Assembly: GCF_958445495.1 (NCBI RefSeq)
Contig: NZ_CAUCSQ010000001.1
Span: forward strand, 190,554-254,553
DNA from: an uncultured Bacteroides sp.
GTDB taxonomy: Bacteria; Bacteroidota; Bacteroidia; Bacteroidales; Bacteroidaceae
Length of the DNA stretch: 64,000 nt
Direction of reading: 5' to 3'
In this document: positions 1 to 7,262 of the stretch, one piece after another
Layout of the letters: each line of letters opens with the position of its first letter
How positions within the stretch are numbered: position 1 is the stretch's first letter
Position numbers and translations under genes: made by a program
The notes under the pieces: model-generated
Told to the model about the DNA's origin: nothing
Seen by the model: only the letters and a program-made list of their open reading frames with translations
Database searches by the model: none

Positions 1-1
1 C

Positions 2-532
2 GTAGACGGATTCCATCCCATCAATGTAGGTCGCATGTCTATCGGACTCCCATGTTACGTATCCGCCACCCCTAACGGCATCCTCGAACTGTTGAAACGC
101 TACCGCATCGAAACTTCGGGAAAAAAATGCGTCGTACTCGGCCGAAGCAACATTGTCGGCAAACCGATGGCTTCCCTGATGATGCAAAAAGCAACTCCGG
201 GAGATGCAACGGTGACCGTATGCCACAGCCGGAGCAAAGATTTGGCAAAGGAATGCCGGGAAGCCGACATCATTATCGCAGCTTTAGGGCAACCGAATTT
301 CGTAAAAGCCGAAATGGTTAAAGAAGGGGCCGTAGTGATTGACGTAGGCACTACCCGCGTCCCGGACGCAACAAAAAAATCAGGATTTAAACTGACAGGC
401 GACGTGAAATTCGATGAAGTCGCCCCCAAATGTTCATACATCACCCCAGTCCCCGGCGGTGTAGGCCCTATGACCATCGTATCGTTAATGAAAAATACAC
501 TTCTGGCCGGTAAGAAAGCCATCTACCGATGA
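2..532 (+). CDS. folD: FolD, methylenetetrahydrofolate dehydrogenase/cyclohydrolase (5' partial)
   Basis: The reading frame is open from the window edge, so this is the C-terminal 176 residues of a protein usually near 290. FolD interconverts methylene-, methenyl- and formyl-tetrahydrofolate in the cytosol using NADP. Visible family motifs are the PCTP-loop region (here PCYVSATPNGI), the Rossmann segment with GRSNIVGKP, the stretch DVGTTRV, and the C-terminal TPVPGGVGPMT signature. The first internal ATG at 35 is not the start, because FolD-like sequence (VDGFHPINVGR) precedes it in frame. The stop overlaps the next start by four bases (ATGA), suggesting translational coupling. Only the truncation limits certainty. 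Confidence 0.97.
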   Translation, partial: VDGFHPINVGRMSIGLPCYVSATPNGILELLKRYRIETSGKKCVVLGRSNIVGKPMASLMMQKATPGDATVTVCHSRSKDLAKECREADIIIAALGQPNFVKAEMVKEGAVVIDVGTTRVPDATKKSGFKLTGDVKFDEVAPKCSYITPVPGGVGPMTIVSLMKNTLLAGKKAIYR

Positions 533-1644
533 GACATGCCCTGTTTCTGGTAATCTTATTTCTCTCCTTGCCCTGTACCTCACGGTCACAGGCAAGGAGA
601 GACAGCATAATATCCTCCGACACCCTGAAACTTCTTTTCGCAGGAGACCTCATGCAGCACCAGGGACAAATCAACGCTGCACGTACCGCAACAAATACTT
701 ACGACTATTCCACCTGTTTCGACTACGTAAAAGAAGAAATAGGCAAAGCCGATTTTGCAATAGCCAATCTGGAAGTTACTTTAGGCGGAAAACCCTATAA
801 AGGTTATCCGGCTTTCAGCGCGCCGGACGAATTCCTTACCGCCATTCGCGACGCCGGCTTCAATGTCCTCGTCACAGCCAACAACCATAGCCTGGACCGC
901 GGCAAAGCGGGATTAGAACGTACCATTCGTCTAATCGACTCTTTAGCCATTCCTTATGCCGGAACATATATCAACTTGGAAGAACGCCAAAAAAGATACC
1001 CCCTTTTACTCGAAAAAAAAGGCTTCCGCATTGTCCTGCTCAATTATACGTACGGTACAAACGGGATTCGCGTCACTCCCCCCAATATCGTAAACTACAT
1101 CGACACAACGGCAATTACCCAAGATATAGAAACCGGCAAAGCCCTGAAACCGGATGCTATCATTGCCTGCATGCATTGGGGAACCGAATATCAACCGCTC
1201 CCGGACAAAGGACAGAAATTTCTTGCGAAGTGGTTACTCCAAAAAGGAGTAGACCACATCATCGGTTCCCATCCCCATGTAGTCCAGCCGATTGAAGTCC
1301 GCACAGACAGCCTGACAGACAAAAAGCACCTGGTCGTCTATTCATTGGGAAATTATATTTCCAACATGTCCGCCCGCCGTACGGACGGAGGAATCATGGT
1401 AAGAATGGAATTAGTAAAAGACAGTACAACCCGCCTCAACAACAGCGAATACAGTTTAGTATGGACAGCCCGGCCGGTACAGTCCGGGAAAAAAAACTAT
1501 CAATTGCTCCCTGTAAACTTACCTGTGGATTCTATACCGGCAAGTGCCCGTAACTCATTGAAAATCTTTGTAAACGATACAAGAGCCCTTTTCAGCAAAC
1601 AGAATCGGGGAATAAAAGAATACATTTTTTATAAAAAAAAGTAG
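529..1644 (+). CDS. CapA-family (PGA_cap) exported metallophosphatase-like protein
   Basis: A 371-residue protein with an N-terminal signal peptide (hydrophobic residues about 3-18). The body matches the CapA/PgsA family: LLFAGDLMQH near residue 35, FAIANLEVTLGG, a TANNHSLDRG motif, CMHWGTEY and a GSHPHVVQP motif near the C-terminal third. These Asp/His/Asn motifs resemble those of calcineurin-like phosphoesterases. Family members are tied to poly-gamma-glutamate or capsule production in Bacillus, but in Bacteroides the family is widespread and its role is unclear, so no pathway is assigned. It overlaps folD by four bases, so it is probably expressed from the folD transcript. No Cap/Pgs partners are adjacent. 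Confidence 0.9.
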   Translation: MRHALFLVILFLSLPCTSRSQARRDSIISSDTLKLLFAGDLMQHQGQINAARTATNTYDYSTCFDYVKEEIGKADFAIANLEVTLGGKPYKGYPAFSAPDEFLTAIRDAGFNVLVTANNHSLDRGKAGLERTIRLIDSLAIPYAGTYINLEERQKRYPLLLEKKGFRIVLLNYTYGTNGIRVTPPNIVNYIDTTAITQDIETGKALKPDAIIACMHWGTEYQPLPDKGQKFLAKWLLQKGVDHIIGSHPHVVQPIEVRTDSLTDKKHLVVYSLGNYISNMSARRTDGGIMVRMELVKDSTTRLNNSEYSLVWTARPVQSGKKNYQLLPVNLPVDSIPASARNSLKIFVNDTRALFSKQNRGIKEYIFYKKK

Positions 1645-1652
1645 CAGAATCT

Positions 1653-1683
1653 TTTGGAGATTAAGAGATAATATCTATCTTTG
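1653..1683 (+). promoter_or_regulatory. Bacteroides primary-sigma promoter of tRNA-His
   Basis: A TTTG at 1653-1656 (-33 box) is followed after 19 bases by TATCTTTG at 1676-1683 (-7 box, consensus TAnnTTTG). The spacing fits Bacteroides housekeeping promoters. It lies about 25 bases upstream of tRNA-His and just past the CapA-like gene. Confidence 0.8.
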
Positions 1684-1708
1684 CACCGCGTTAGAGAAAC
1701 GCAGACAT

Positions 1709-1783
1709 GGTGGCTGTAGTTCAGTTGGTTAGAGCGTCAGATTGTGGTTCTGAATGTCGTGGGTTCGAGTCCCATCTGCCACC
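1709..1783 (+). tRNA. tRNA-His (anticodon GTG)
   Basis: The sequence folds as a cloverleaf: acceptor strand 1710-1716 with 1776-1782, D stem GTTC/GAGC, anticodon stem TCAGA/TCTGA with anticodon GTG, and T arm with GTTCGAGTC. The extra 5' G opposite discriminator C at 1783 is the identity element of histidine tRNA. There is one T-T mismatch in the acceptor stem. The 3' CCA is not encoded. The downstream flank carries integrase and transposase debris. Confidence 0.95.
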
Positions 1784-1866
1784 CGATAAAACCCTTGTAA
1801 GTTAAATACTTATGAGGGTTTCTTCTTTTATTGGCAGTGGGTATTTAGAGACTGAAATCATGCTAA

Positions 1867-1914
1867 ATATTGCTTAATCTTCCTTGTTGTTGACCTATTG
1901 TTGCCCCCAAATTA
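1867..1914 (+). repeat. Direct repeat copy A upstream of truncated integrase
   Basis: About 46 bases beginning ATATTGCTTAATCTTCC and ending near TTGCCCCCAAATT. They recur with about four substitutions at 2418-2463 in the same orientation. Copy A ends just before the start codon of the truncated recombinase. Confidence 0.75.
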
Positions 1915-1924
1915 ATAGATTAAG

Positions 1925-2266
1925 ATGCTGACAATTAAAGCAGAAGTCCAAAGGGATAAACAAAGAAGTGACGGAACTTACAACGTCAAAGTAAGATTTA
2001 CACAGGACAGAAAGGTTAAAAGGCTATCAAGCAGTCTGTTTGTAACCTCTAAGGATTTAACCAAGTCCTTGAAATTAAAGGAAGGTACTACCGTAAAGAG
2101 AGAGGTGGACAAGCTAATCCATACTTATCAAGAGAAGTGTGCTAAACTCCAACTGGAAGTAAATCACTACACTTTGGATGATATATTGGAGTATCTAAAA
2201 GCGGAATGTACACGAACTCAGCCTATAGACTTCATGGGTCAACGTAAAAACCTGAGGGATTCATAA
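1925..2266 (+). pseudogene. Truncated tyrosine recombinase (N-terminal arm-binding and core-binding portion only)
   Basis: A 113-residue frame whose first 100 residues resemble the N-terminus of Bacteroides transposon integrases: a beta-rich arm-binding domain (KVRFTQDRKVKRLSSSLFV, with SKDLT) then the start of the SAM-like core-binding helices (TLDDILEYL). Intact relatives are about 400 residues and carry the catalytic R...HxxR...Y set. None of that is present here, so it cannot recombine DNA. The last dozen residues (after about CTRTQPIDF) do not look like the family and probably come from the sequence fused at the break. Its position beside tRNA-His fits a decayed integrative element. Confidence 0.7.
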
Positions 2267-2267
2267 A

Positions 2268-2549
2268 TTAAGCATAAATATTTGTTAGCCTGAATAAAAA
2301 GAAAGCCCTGTCCTTTACTCCTCTGAACTGTGTTCTGAACTCCTTGATTTTGGCATTGAACGATTTGGAAGCTGCATTGGTGGAACGCCTGTCGAAAAAG
2401 TTGACGATTTCCAGATAATATTGCCTAATCTTCCTTGTTGCTGGCCTATTGTTACCCCCAATTGTAATATACAACATCAGGACGATATCAAAATCACTTC
2501 GATATTTTATTTTACTTATTGGAAGTTTACTTAAATACCACATTTTCAA
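2268..2549 (-). pseudogene. C-terminal remnant of an ISL3-type DDE transposase
   Basis: The last 50 or so residues of this 93-residue frame (coded by about 2268-2436) match the tail of ISL3-like transposases common in Bacteroides, with the signature FFDRRSTNAASKSFNAKIK then FRTQFRGVKD and FFLFRLTNIYA. The N-terminal 40 residues do not look like the family and coincide with direct repeat copy B, so transposase homology breaks there. The catalytic domain is missing. It ends one base past the truncated integrase, on the opposite strand. Confidence 0.65.
2418..2463 (+). repeat. Direct repeat copy B inside the transposase remnant
   Basis: Second copy of the 46-base element at 1867-1914, with about four base differences. 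It starts where transposase homology ends, so it marks a rearrangement junction. Confidence 0.75.
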
Positions 2550-2610
2550 ATCATATAGTCCTTTATTTCAGCAATTTTCTACTCCTGTCATCCTCTAACA
2601 CTCTCATCTG

Positions 2611-2858
2611 ATGAATAGCTATTTGATTGAGTTTGACAAGCCTTTCTCCCTGCGGATATGCCTTACTCAATGAATACAGCATTGAGGTTTTCCATATTGG
2701 AAAGGCAAATCAATCAAGGCTCAACGTATCCATTCAAGAGTAAACAATTTGAAGTAAACAACTTGGAAAAAGCCCGATAGGAATTAAAAGGCAGCTTGCT
2801 CCAAGAGATTATTGATTGGCAGGCACACGCTCTATCCATTACTTATGAAATTCATTAA
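2611..2858 (+). pseudogene. Possible frameshifted small gene remnant, function unknown
   Basis: Reading ATG at 2611 gives MNSYLIEFDKPFSLRICLTQ then a stop. The frame starting at ATG 2670 continues for 63 codons with a single in-frame TAG (after NNLEKAR) and ends at TAA 2858 (QEIIDWQAHALSITYEIH). Together the pieces resemble one decayed protein with one frameshift and one nonsense change. I do not recognise the family. The stretch from 2859 to dnaX at 3031 shows nothing else. This is a tentative call resting only on frame continuity. Confidence 0.3.
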
Positions 2859-3030
2859 TATATTCCATAAATCATGTAACTACGGGGCTATGCAAAGGCA
2901 GCCAATCTATTTGAATCCGGCAAAATGAAGACGTGTTAGTGTACTGCCTTTCAATGAAATTTATTTATATTATATACCCCAACTCAAATTTAGGAGTATC
3001 TAAATCAATCCCCCGTCCCTTAGAAACGAA

Positions 3031-4974
3031 TCAATACAATTCCAATCCGAACTCATCTTTCAAATGCATTAACGCCCGGTTCTTTTGAGCCATCAACTGG
3101 AACTTTTCCACACGTCCCACAGCACGGACCGTTTCCTTCGGCGCGCTTACCCGTACTGTCATTACGACTTTACTGTTTTTCAACTGGACACGAAGATAAT
3201 TCTGTATTTCGGGAATCAAAGCCATAAAATCCCTTGCAGCAATTTCATTATCCACCACTATTTCAAAAGTCGTCGAATTATTGAGCAATACCGGACGAAG
3301 CATCTGCATGCGTTTTGCGATGGCAATCCGCTCCTTGGGCAACTGGCCGGCATATTCTTGCCAGTAATAATTCAAATCCCGTTCATTAAAAATAAAATCT
3401 TCCGCCGGTTGCTGCACTTTAGAGACATCATGAGAGGCAGACGTACTCTGTACAGCCTGTTCGTGTTGCTGCGGGTTTTTAATGGATATTCCCAAAGTAG
3501 ACATTTTCATCACCGGAATCTTCCGTCCCTCTTTAGCAGCCGGCTGAATTCCTGCTCCCGGTGAAGAAGCAGAAGCAGACGCTCTCACGGAAGAAGCCCC
3601 CCCCTGAGACGGCACGGATGCCTGAGCCGGCGATACGGAAGCTACATTGGCAGCAGCCTGCTGTGCCGGAGATGAAACCGTAACTTTCGCCGGAGACGGA
3701 GCCGCAGATTGCATCGGAGACGAAGCAGCAGGTTGCACCGGAGACGGCTGGACCGGATTCTGCCGGACGGGCGGTGCGGAAACCGCCTGTGTCGCCTGCG
3801 AAGCAACGGTGGCAGCCTGATTGTTGAATACGGGTTTTAATGTCTGTTTAGGGCTATGCCCGCCATTTATATTCTCTCCCTCCATCGTAAGCTGTGCAAG
3901 CTGGATTAAAGTAAGCTCCACCAGCAAACGCTTATTCTTACTAATCCGGTAATTCAAGTCGCAATCATTGCAAAGCTTCATCGCTTTATACAAAAACGGC
4001 AACGCACATTTCTGCGCCTGCTCCTGATAACGCTGGCGTATCCCCGCCCCGACCTCAAGCAAAGGCAAAGTCACCGGGTCTTTTCCCACCAGCAAATCCC
4101 GAAAATGGGAAGCCAAACCCGTTATAAAATGATTTCCGTCGAACCCCTTGTTCAACACATCATTGAAAAGCAATAACGCATCGCTTACCCTGTTCTCAAG
4201 AAAACAATCCGTCAGACGGAAATAATATTCGTAATCAAGTACATTCAGATTATCAATTACACTCCGGTAAGTGATATTCCCCCCGGTAAAACTTACCACC
4301 TGGTCAAAGATGGACAATGCATCGCGCATTCCCCCGTCCGCTTTCATGGCAATGACATTCAACGCTTCCGGTTCTGCCGCAATCCCCTCCTTCGAAGCGA
4401 CATACGAAAGATGGTTCACCGTATCCTCCACAGTAATCCGGTTGAAATCATAAATCTGGCAACGGGAAAGAATCGTCGGAAGAATCTTATGCTTCTCCGT
4501 CGTAGCCAATATAAAAATAGCATGGCGGGGAGGCTCTTCAAGAGTTTTCAGGAAAGCGTTAAAAGCGGATGCGGAAAGCATGTGCACCTCGTCGATAATA
4601 TAAACCTTATATTTACCGATTTGAGGCGGAATACGCACCTGCTCCACCAACTGACGAATATCATCTACCGAATTGTTGGAAGCAGCGTCGAGCTCATGGA
4701 TATTATAAGACCGTTGCTCATTGAAAGCGACACAAGACTCGCACCGGTTACACGCTTCCCCCTCCGCGGTAGGCGCCATGCAGTTAATTGTCTTGGCGAA
4801 AATACGCGCACAAGTAGTTTTTCCCACTCCACGCGGCCCGCAAAATAAATACGCATGCGCCAGTTTCCGGGTAGCAATCGCATTTTTCAGCGTAGTAGTC
4901 AGCGCCCGTTGCCCTACCACCGATTCAAAAGTGGACGGACGGTATTTGCGGGCTGATACGATATAGTTTTCCAT
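3031..4974 (-). CDS. dnaX: DnaX, DNA polymerase III subunit gamma/tau
   Basis: A clamp-loader ATPase of 647 residues. Seen: MENYIVSARKYRP start, Walker A GPRGVGKT at 46-53, a zinc-binding cysteine cluster about 65-81, the DEVH Walker B at 128-131, and the SRC sensor motif. Residues about 390-530 are a Pro/Ala/Ser/Gln-rich linker leading to a C-terminal tau-like domain. The frame stays open upstream to 5283, but that extension overlaps the divergent FtsB-like gene and is not DnaX-like. The ATG at 4974 is therefore chosen, 25 bases downstream of a -7 box start point. It assembles with delta, delta' and polymerase core at the replication fork. Confidence 0.96.
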   Translation of the reverse strand: MENYIVSARKYRPSTFESVVGQRALTTTLKNAIATRKLAHAYLFCGPRGVGKTTCARIFAKTINCMAPTAEGEACNRCESCVAFNEQRSYNIHELDAASNNSVDDIRQLVEQVRIPPQIGKYKVYIIDEVHMLSASAFNAFLKTLEEPPRHAIFILATTEKHKILPTILSRCQIYDFNRITVEDTVNHLSYVASKEGIAAEPEALNVIAMKADGGMRDALSIFDQVVSFTGGNITYRSVIDNLNVLDYEYYFRLTDCFLENRVSDALLLFNDVLNKGFDGNHFITGLASHFRDLLVGKDPVTLPLLEVGAGIRQRYQEQAQKCALPFLYKAMKLCNDCDLNYRISKNKRLLVELTLIQLAQLTMEGENINGGHSPKQTLKPVFNNQAATVASQATQAVSAPPVRQNPVQPSPVQPAASSPMQSAAPSPAKVTVSSPAQQAAANVASVSPAQASVPSQGGASSVRASASASSPGAGIQPAAKEGRKIPVMKMSTLGISIKNPQQHEQAVQSTSASHDVSKVQQPAEDFIFNERDLNYYWQEYAGQLPKERIAIAKRMQMLRPVLLNNSTTFEIVVDNEIAARDFMALIPEIQNYLRVQLKNSKVVMTVRVSAPKETVRAVGRVEKFQLMAQKNRALMHLKDEFGLELY

Positions 4975-5006
4975 ATTCGGGATTCTCTCTGTTTTTGCTT
5001 TTTCTG

Positions 5007-5014
5007 CAAATGTA
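5007..5014 (-). promoter_or_regulatory. -7 box for dnaX
   Basis: Minus-strand TACATTTG, matching TAnnTTTG, placing transcription start about 25 bases before the dnaX ATG. No clear -33 TTTG is visible. It lies back to back with the ftsB-like promoter. Confidence 0.55.
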
Positions 5015-5093
5015 CAATAAAAAAGTGATAAGTAATAAGTGATATAAAGAGAAGTTTTGAAGTAGAAGCGATAAGTTTTTAAGTTATTAGTTT

Positions 5094-5101
5094 TATCTTT
5101 G
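5094..5101 (+). promoter_or_regulatory. -7 box for the FtsB/DivIC-like gene
   Basis: TATCTTTG followed by C, a strong match to the Bacteroides -7 box. The expected start point is about 15 bases before the ATG at 5123. The -33 region is T-rich rather than a clean TTTG. Confidence 0.6.
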
Positions 5102-5122
5102 CAGGCATCAACAAGATAAATT

Positions 5123-5419
5123 ATGAGTAAACTAATCAATATCTGGGAATTCATCTGCAGGCGCAAATACCTCATCACCATTGTCGCATTTGCCGCCATC
5201 ATCGGTTTTCTGGACGAAAACAGCCTGCTTCGCCGTTTTGAATACGAACGGGAAATCAACCAGTTGAAACAGGAGATAGACAAATACCGGACGGATTATG
5301 AAGAGAACACCCGACGCCTGAATGAGTTAAGCACCAATCCGGACGCCATCGAACAAATCGCCCGTGAGAAGTACCTGATGAAAAAGCCGAATGAAGATAT
5401 TTACGTTTTTGAAAATTAA
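5123..5419 (+). CDS. FtsB/DivIC-like septum formation protein
   Basis: A 98-residue bitopic protein: a short cytoplasmic N-terminus, one membrane span about residues 16-31, a leucine-zipper-like coiled coil about 38-75 (FEYEREINQLKQEIDKY...), then the family tail IEQIAREKYLMKKPNEDIYVF. The family (DivIC/FtsB) bridges FtsL and FtsQ in the divisome. Size and layout are typical. The stop is three bases before the next start, so the two genes form an operon divergent from dnaX. Confidence 0.9.
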   Translation: MSKLINIWEFICRRKYLITIVAFAAIIGFLDENSLLRRFEYEREINQLKQEIDKYRTDYEENTRRLNELSTNPDAIEQIAREKYLMKKPNEDIYVFEN

Positions 5420-5422
5420 AGG

Positions 5423-5764
5423 ATGAAACAATTAGTACCCGCACTTTTCGGCGTAGGAGCCGTAATGGTTCTCACCGGCGCCGCCGTATTCATTACCGGA
5501 TGGATTTACGCCCCCTACGTATATACCATTGGAGCCGGTTTTATCGCATTGGCACAAGTAAACACACCGGTAAAAGGAAAAAGCAAAACATTGAAACGCC
5601 TCCGCATCCAACAAATATTCGGGGCACTCGCGCTTATATTGACAGGAGCCTTCATGTTCACCACACGAGGCAATGAATGGATTGCCTGCCTCACCATCGC
5701 CGCCATACTCGAACTTTATACCGCCTTCCGCATCCCGCAGGAAGAAGAAAAAGAAAGAAAATAA
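5423..5764 (+). CDS. Small four-helix membrane protein, unknown function
   Basis: A 113-residue hydrophobic protein with about four predicted membrane spans (about 5-26, 29-47, 64-82, 85-103), a basic loop between spans two and three (GKSKTLKRLRIQ), and a charged tail (EEEKERK). It is not a family I can name. It follows the FtsB/DivIC-like gene with a three-base gap, so it is almost certainly cotranscribed, and a link to the cell envelope or division is plausible but unproven. The next 500 bases contain no credible gene. Confidence 0.75.
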   Translation: MKQLVPALFGVGAVMVLTGAAVFITGWIYAPYVYTIGAGFIALAQVNTPVKGKSKTLKRLRIQQIFGALALILTGAFMFTTRGNEWIACLTIAAILELYTAFRIPQEEEKERK

Positions 5765-6013
5765 AAAAGAAACCGCGCCATAAAACCCGGTTTCAACGTC
5801 CGGACACCTCAGAGGGGTATCCCATAAACACCCCACTCCTTTATTCCGAACTTCTTGTACTTTATATTGATGCCCCTATCGGACATTCCCCCACCGAGAT
5901 TCACTATCCCTTAAAACAGGCGTTTTCCAAAACGATTCCCCCACCTGTCCCTCCTCCAATGAAAGAGAACGAACCATTCTTGTTTCCGTGTTCCGAAGCC
6001 TCCCCCCCTTCCC

Positions 6014-6116
6014 CGACCGGACAGCTCCTTCACGACCGGACAGCCCCTTCACGACCGAACAACCCTTCCTCGACCGAACAGCTCCTTCCCCGACCGGACA
6101 ACCCCTTCACGACCGG
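6014..6116 (+). repeat. Six imperfect tandem copies of a 19-20 base GC-rich unit
   Basis: CGACCGGACAGCTCCTTCA-like units repeat at about 6014, 6033, 6052, 6071, 6091 and 6110 (the last partial). Variants are GGACAG, GAACAA, GAACAG and GGACAA. The 19-20 base period is not a multiple of three, so it is not a protein repeat. It sits in the 500-base gap between convergent genes ending at 5764 and 6265. The rest of the gap is pyrimidine-rich without a convincing frame. Confidence 0.8.
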
Positions 6117-6156
6117 GCCCAAAGCAGGACATCTTACGGATTTGTCCGTCTTTCTC

Positions 6157-6217
6157 AAAAAAAATCCCCCTTGTTTAAGCCGTGAACGATAATCGTATCA
6201 GGCAAAACAAGGGGGAT
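6157..6217 (-). terminator. Rho-independent terminator of the OmpH-like gene
   Basis: A 13-base perfect inverted repeat (6164-6176 with 6205-6217, ATCCCCCTTGTTT) with a 28-base loop. Read on the minus strand it is followed by eight T residues (A-run 6157-6164 on plus). It lies about 50 bases past the stop at 6265. Confidence 0.8.
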
Positions 6218-6264
6218 GATTATACTAAAAAAACGGCCTGCTCCGGACAGCAACCGTTATAAAC

Positions 6265-6867
6265 TCATTTCTTGGCAGGAGAATATCTGGCATTCAAACC
6301 GTCTACAATCTCCTTAGTGATATTGAATGCGCTATCGGCATAAAGCAGATTGTCAAAACCCGTATTGCTGAAAATCAGGCTATATCCGTGAGTCTTATTA
6401 TATTCCTTCAAAAATGCGTTGATAGAATCACGGAACTGCAAGCTGTTCTTATTATTTTCCTCCATCAGGCCATTTTGAAGTTTATTGCTCAACTCTTGCA
6501 AATCCTGCTCCAACTTCACCAAACGATTATACTCCTGCTGTGCCCTATCCTGTGACAAAAAAGCATTGTTCTCAACCTTTTTCTGAAAATCCTGTTTTTC
6601 CTTGTTCAGACTGTTAGCCTTCTGGTTCAACGTCAGACGCACATTTTCACTCTTCTTTACCATCGCTTCGTTCAAGTCAATACAGAAATTGTATTTAGCC
6701 AACAACGTATCGATTTCAACATAGGCGATTTTCATACCTGACAGTCCGGCGCTCACCTGAGTCGGGTTAACAGAAGTTTGATTGTCAGTTTTGCCGGCAC
6801 ATTGTGAAAATAAAACGATAAACGCAAGAGCAGCCAAACCGTTCATGAGATAGTTCATTCTGTTCAT
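6265..6867 (-). CDS. OmpH/Skp-like lipoprotein
   Basis: A 200-residue protein with a lipoprotein signal (hydrophobic residues 8-20, lipobox-like FSQC with Cys23). The rest matches the OmpH/Skp family layout: a short beta strand GMKIAYVEIDTLLAKY near 45-60, a long coiled coil about 65-150 rich in Lys/Glu/Gln, and a C-terminal strand segment YSLIFSNTG. Skp is a periplasmic chaperone for outer-membrane proteins. A lipidated version would be membrane-tethered, so holdase activity is inferred. A small membrane protein gene lies just upstream on the same strand (37-base gap), and a terminator follows. Confidence 0.85.
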   Translation of the reverse strand: MNRMNYLMNGLAALAFIVLFSQCAGKTDNQTSVNPTQVSAGLSGMKIAYVEIDTLLAKYNFCIDLNEAMVKKSENVRLTLNQKANSLNKEKQDFQKKVENNAFLSQDRAQQEYNRLVKLEQDLQELSNKLQNGLMEENNKNSLQFRDSINAFLKEYNKTHGYSLIFSNTGFDNLLYADSAFNITKEIVDGLNARYSPAKK

Positions 6868-6904
6868 AATTTAAAAAAGTATTGTTTTTAATAATTTATT
6901 CATA

Positions 6905-7129
6905 CTATCGTTCAAGGCTTTTTTCCAGCTCATCAATAGAAAAGCGCGGTTTCCTTTGCGCCTCGCGGTCCTGAGACTGTGCACACCCAATCCCTTTACT
7001 GCGTAATGCCTTATTCCCACTTACATGGCCGTTCGGGAATTTTCCTCCCTTCGTGAAGAAGACTTTCACCCCTAATAAAACAAGGGAAATAGCAACTATT
7101 AACAAAGTTATCAGTATAGTCTCAACCAT
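6905..7129 (-). CDS. Small bitopic membrane protein, unknown function
   Basis: A 74-residue protein with one N-terminal membrane span (about 3-24), then a soluble basic tail with FTKGGKFPNGHVSGNKALR and GIGCAQSQDREAQRK. This layout (single helix, then FFTKGGKFPNGHV.. and a Cys/Asp/Arg-rich segment) recurs in small Bacteroidota proteins, but I know no function. A good -7 box lies 20 bases upstream and the OmpH-like gene is 37 bases downstream, so the two likely share a transcript. Confidence 0.7.
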   Translation of the reverse strand: MVETILITLLIVAISLVLLGVKVFFTKGGKFPNGHVSGNKALRSKGIGCAQSQDREAQRKPRFSIDELEKSLER

Positions 7130-7149
7130 TTCTATTAATTTTGTGAGTG

Positions 7150-7157
7150 CAAAGATA
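7150..7157 (-). promoter_or_regulatory. -7 box for the small membrane protein/OmpH-like pair
   Basis: Minus-strand TATCTTTG followed by C, a strong match to TAnnTTTG, about 20 bases upstream of the ATG at 7129. No clear -33 box. Confidence 0.55.
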
Positions 7158-7262
7158 GGCTTTAATGAGATATGAGTTCAGATAAGTCAATCAAATTAAC
7201 CATATTTAGCAATAGAAGAAGTCGTAACAGCCCTTCTATTCCCATTATAAACATAAAAGAAC

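Noticed and set aside
4975..5283. Upstream extension of the dnaX frame by about 100 codons
   Set aside because: It overlaps the divergent FtsB/DivIC-like gene and its promoter, and its sequence does not resemble DnaX; the ATG at 4974 begins the conserved N-terminus.
6014..6116. CRISPR array
   Set aside because: The units are contiguous 19-20 base repeats without unique spacers and there are no cas genes.
5677..6192. Open frames of 171 and 65 codons on the plus strand over the tandem repeat
   Set aside because: They overlap the membrane protein gene or the repeat array, are Pro/Arg/Ser-rich, and have no ribosome-binding site or domain.
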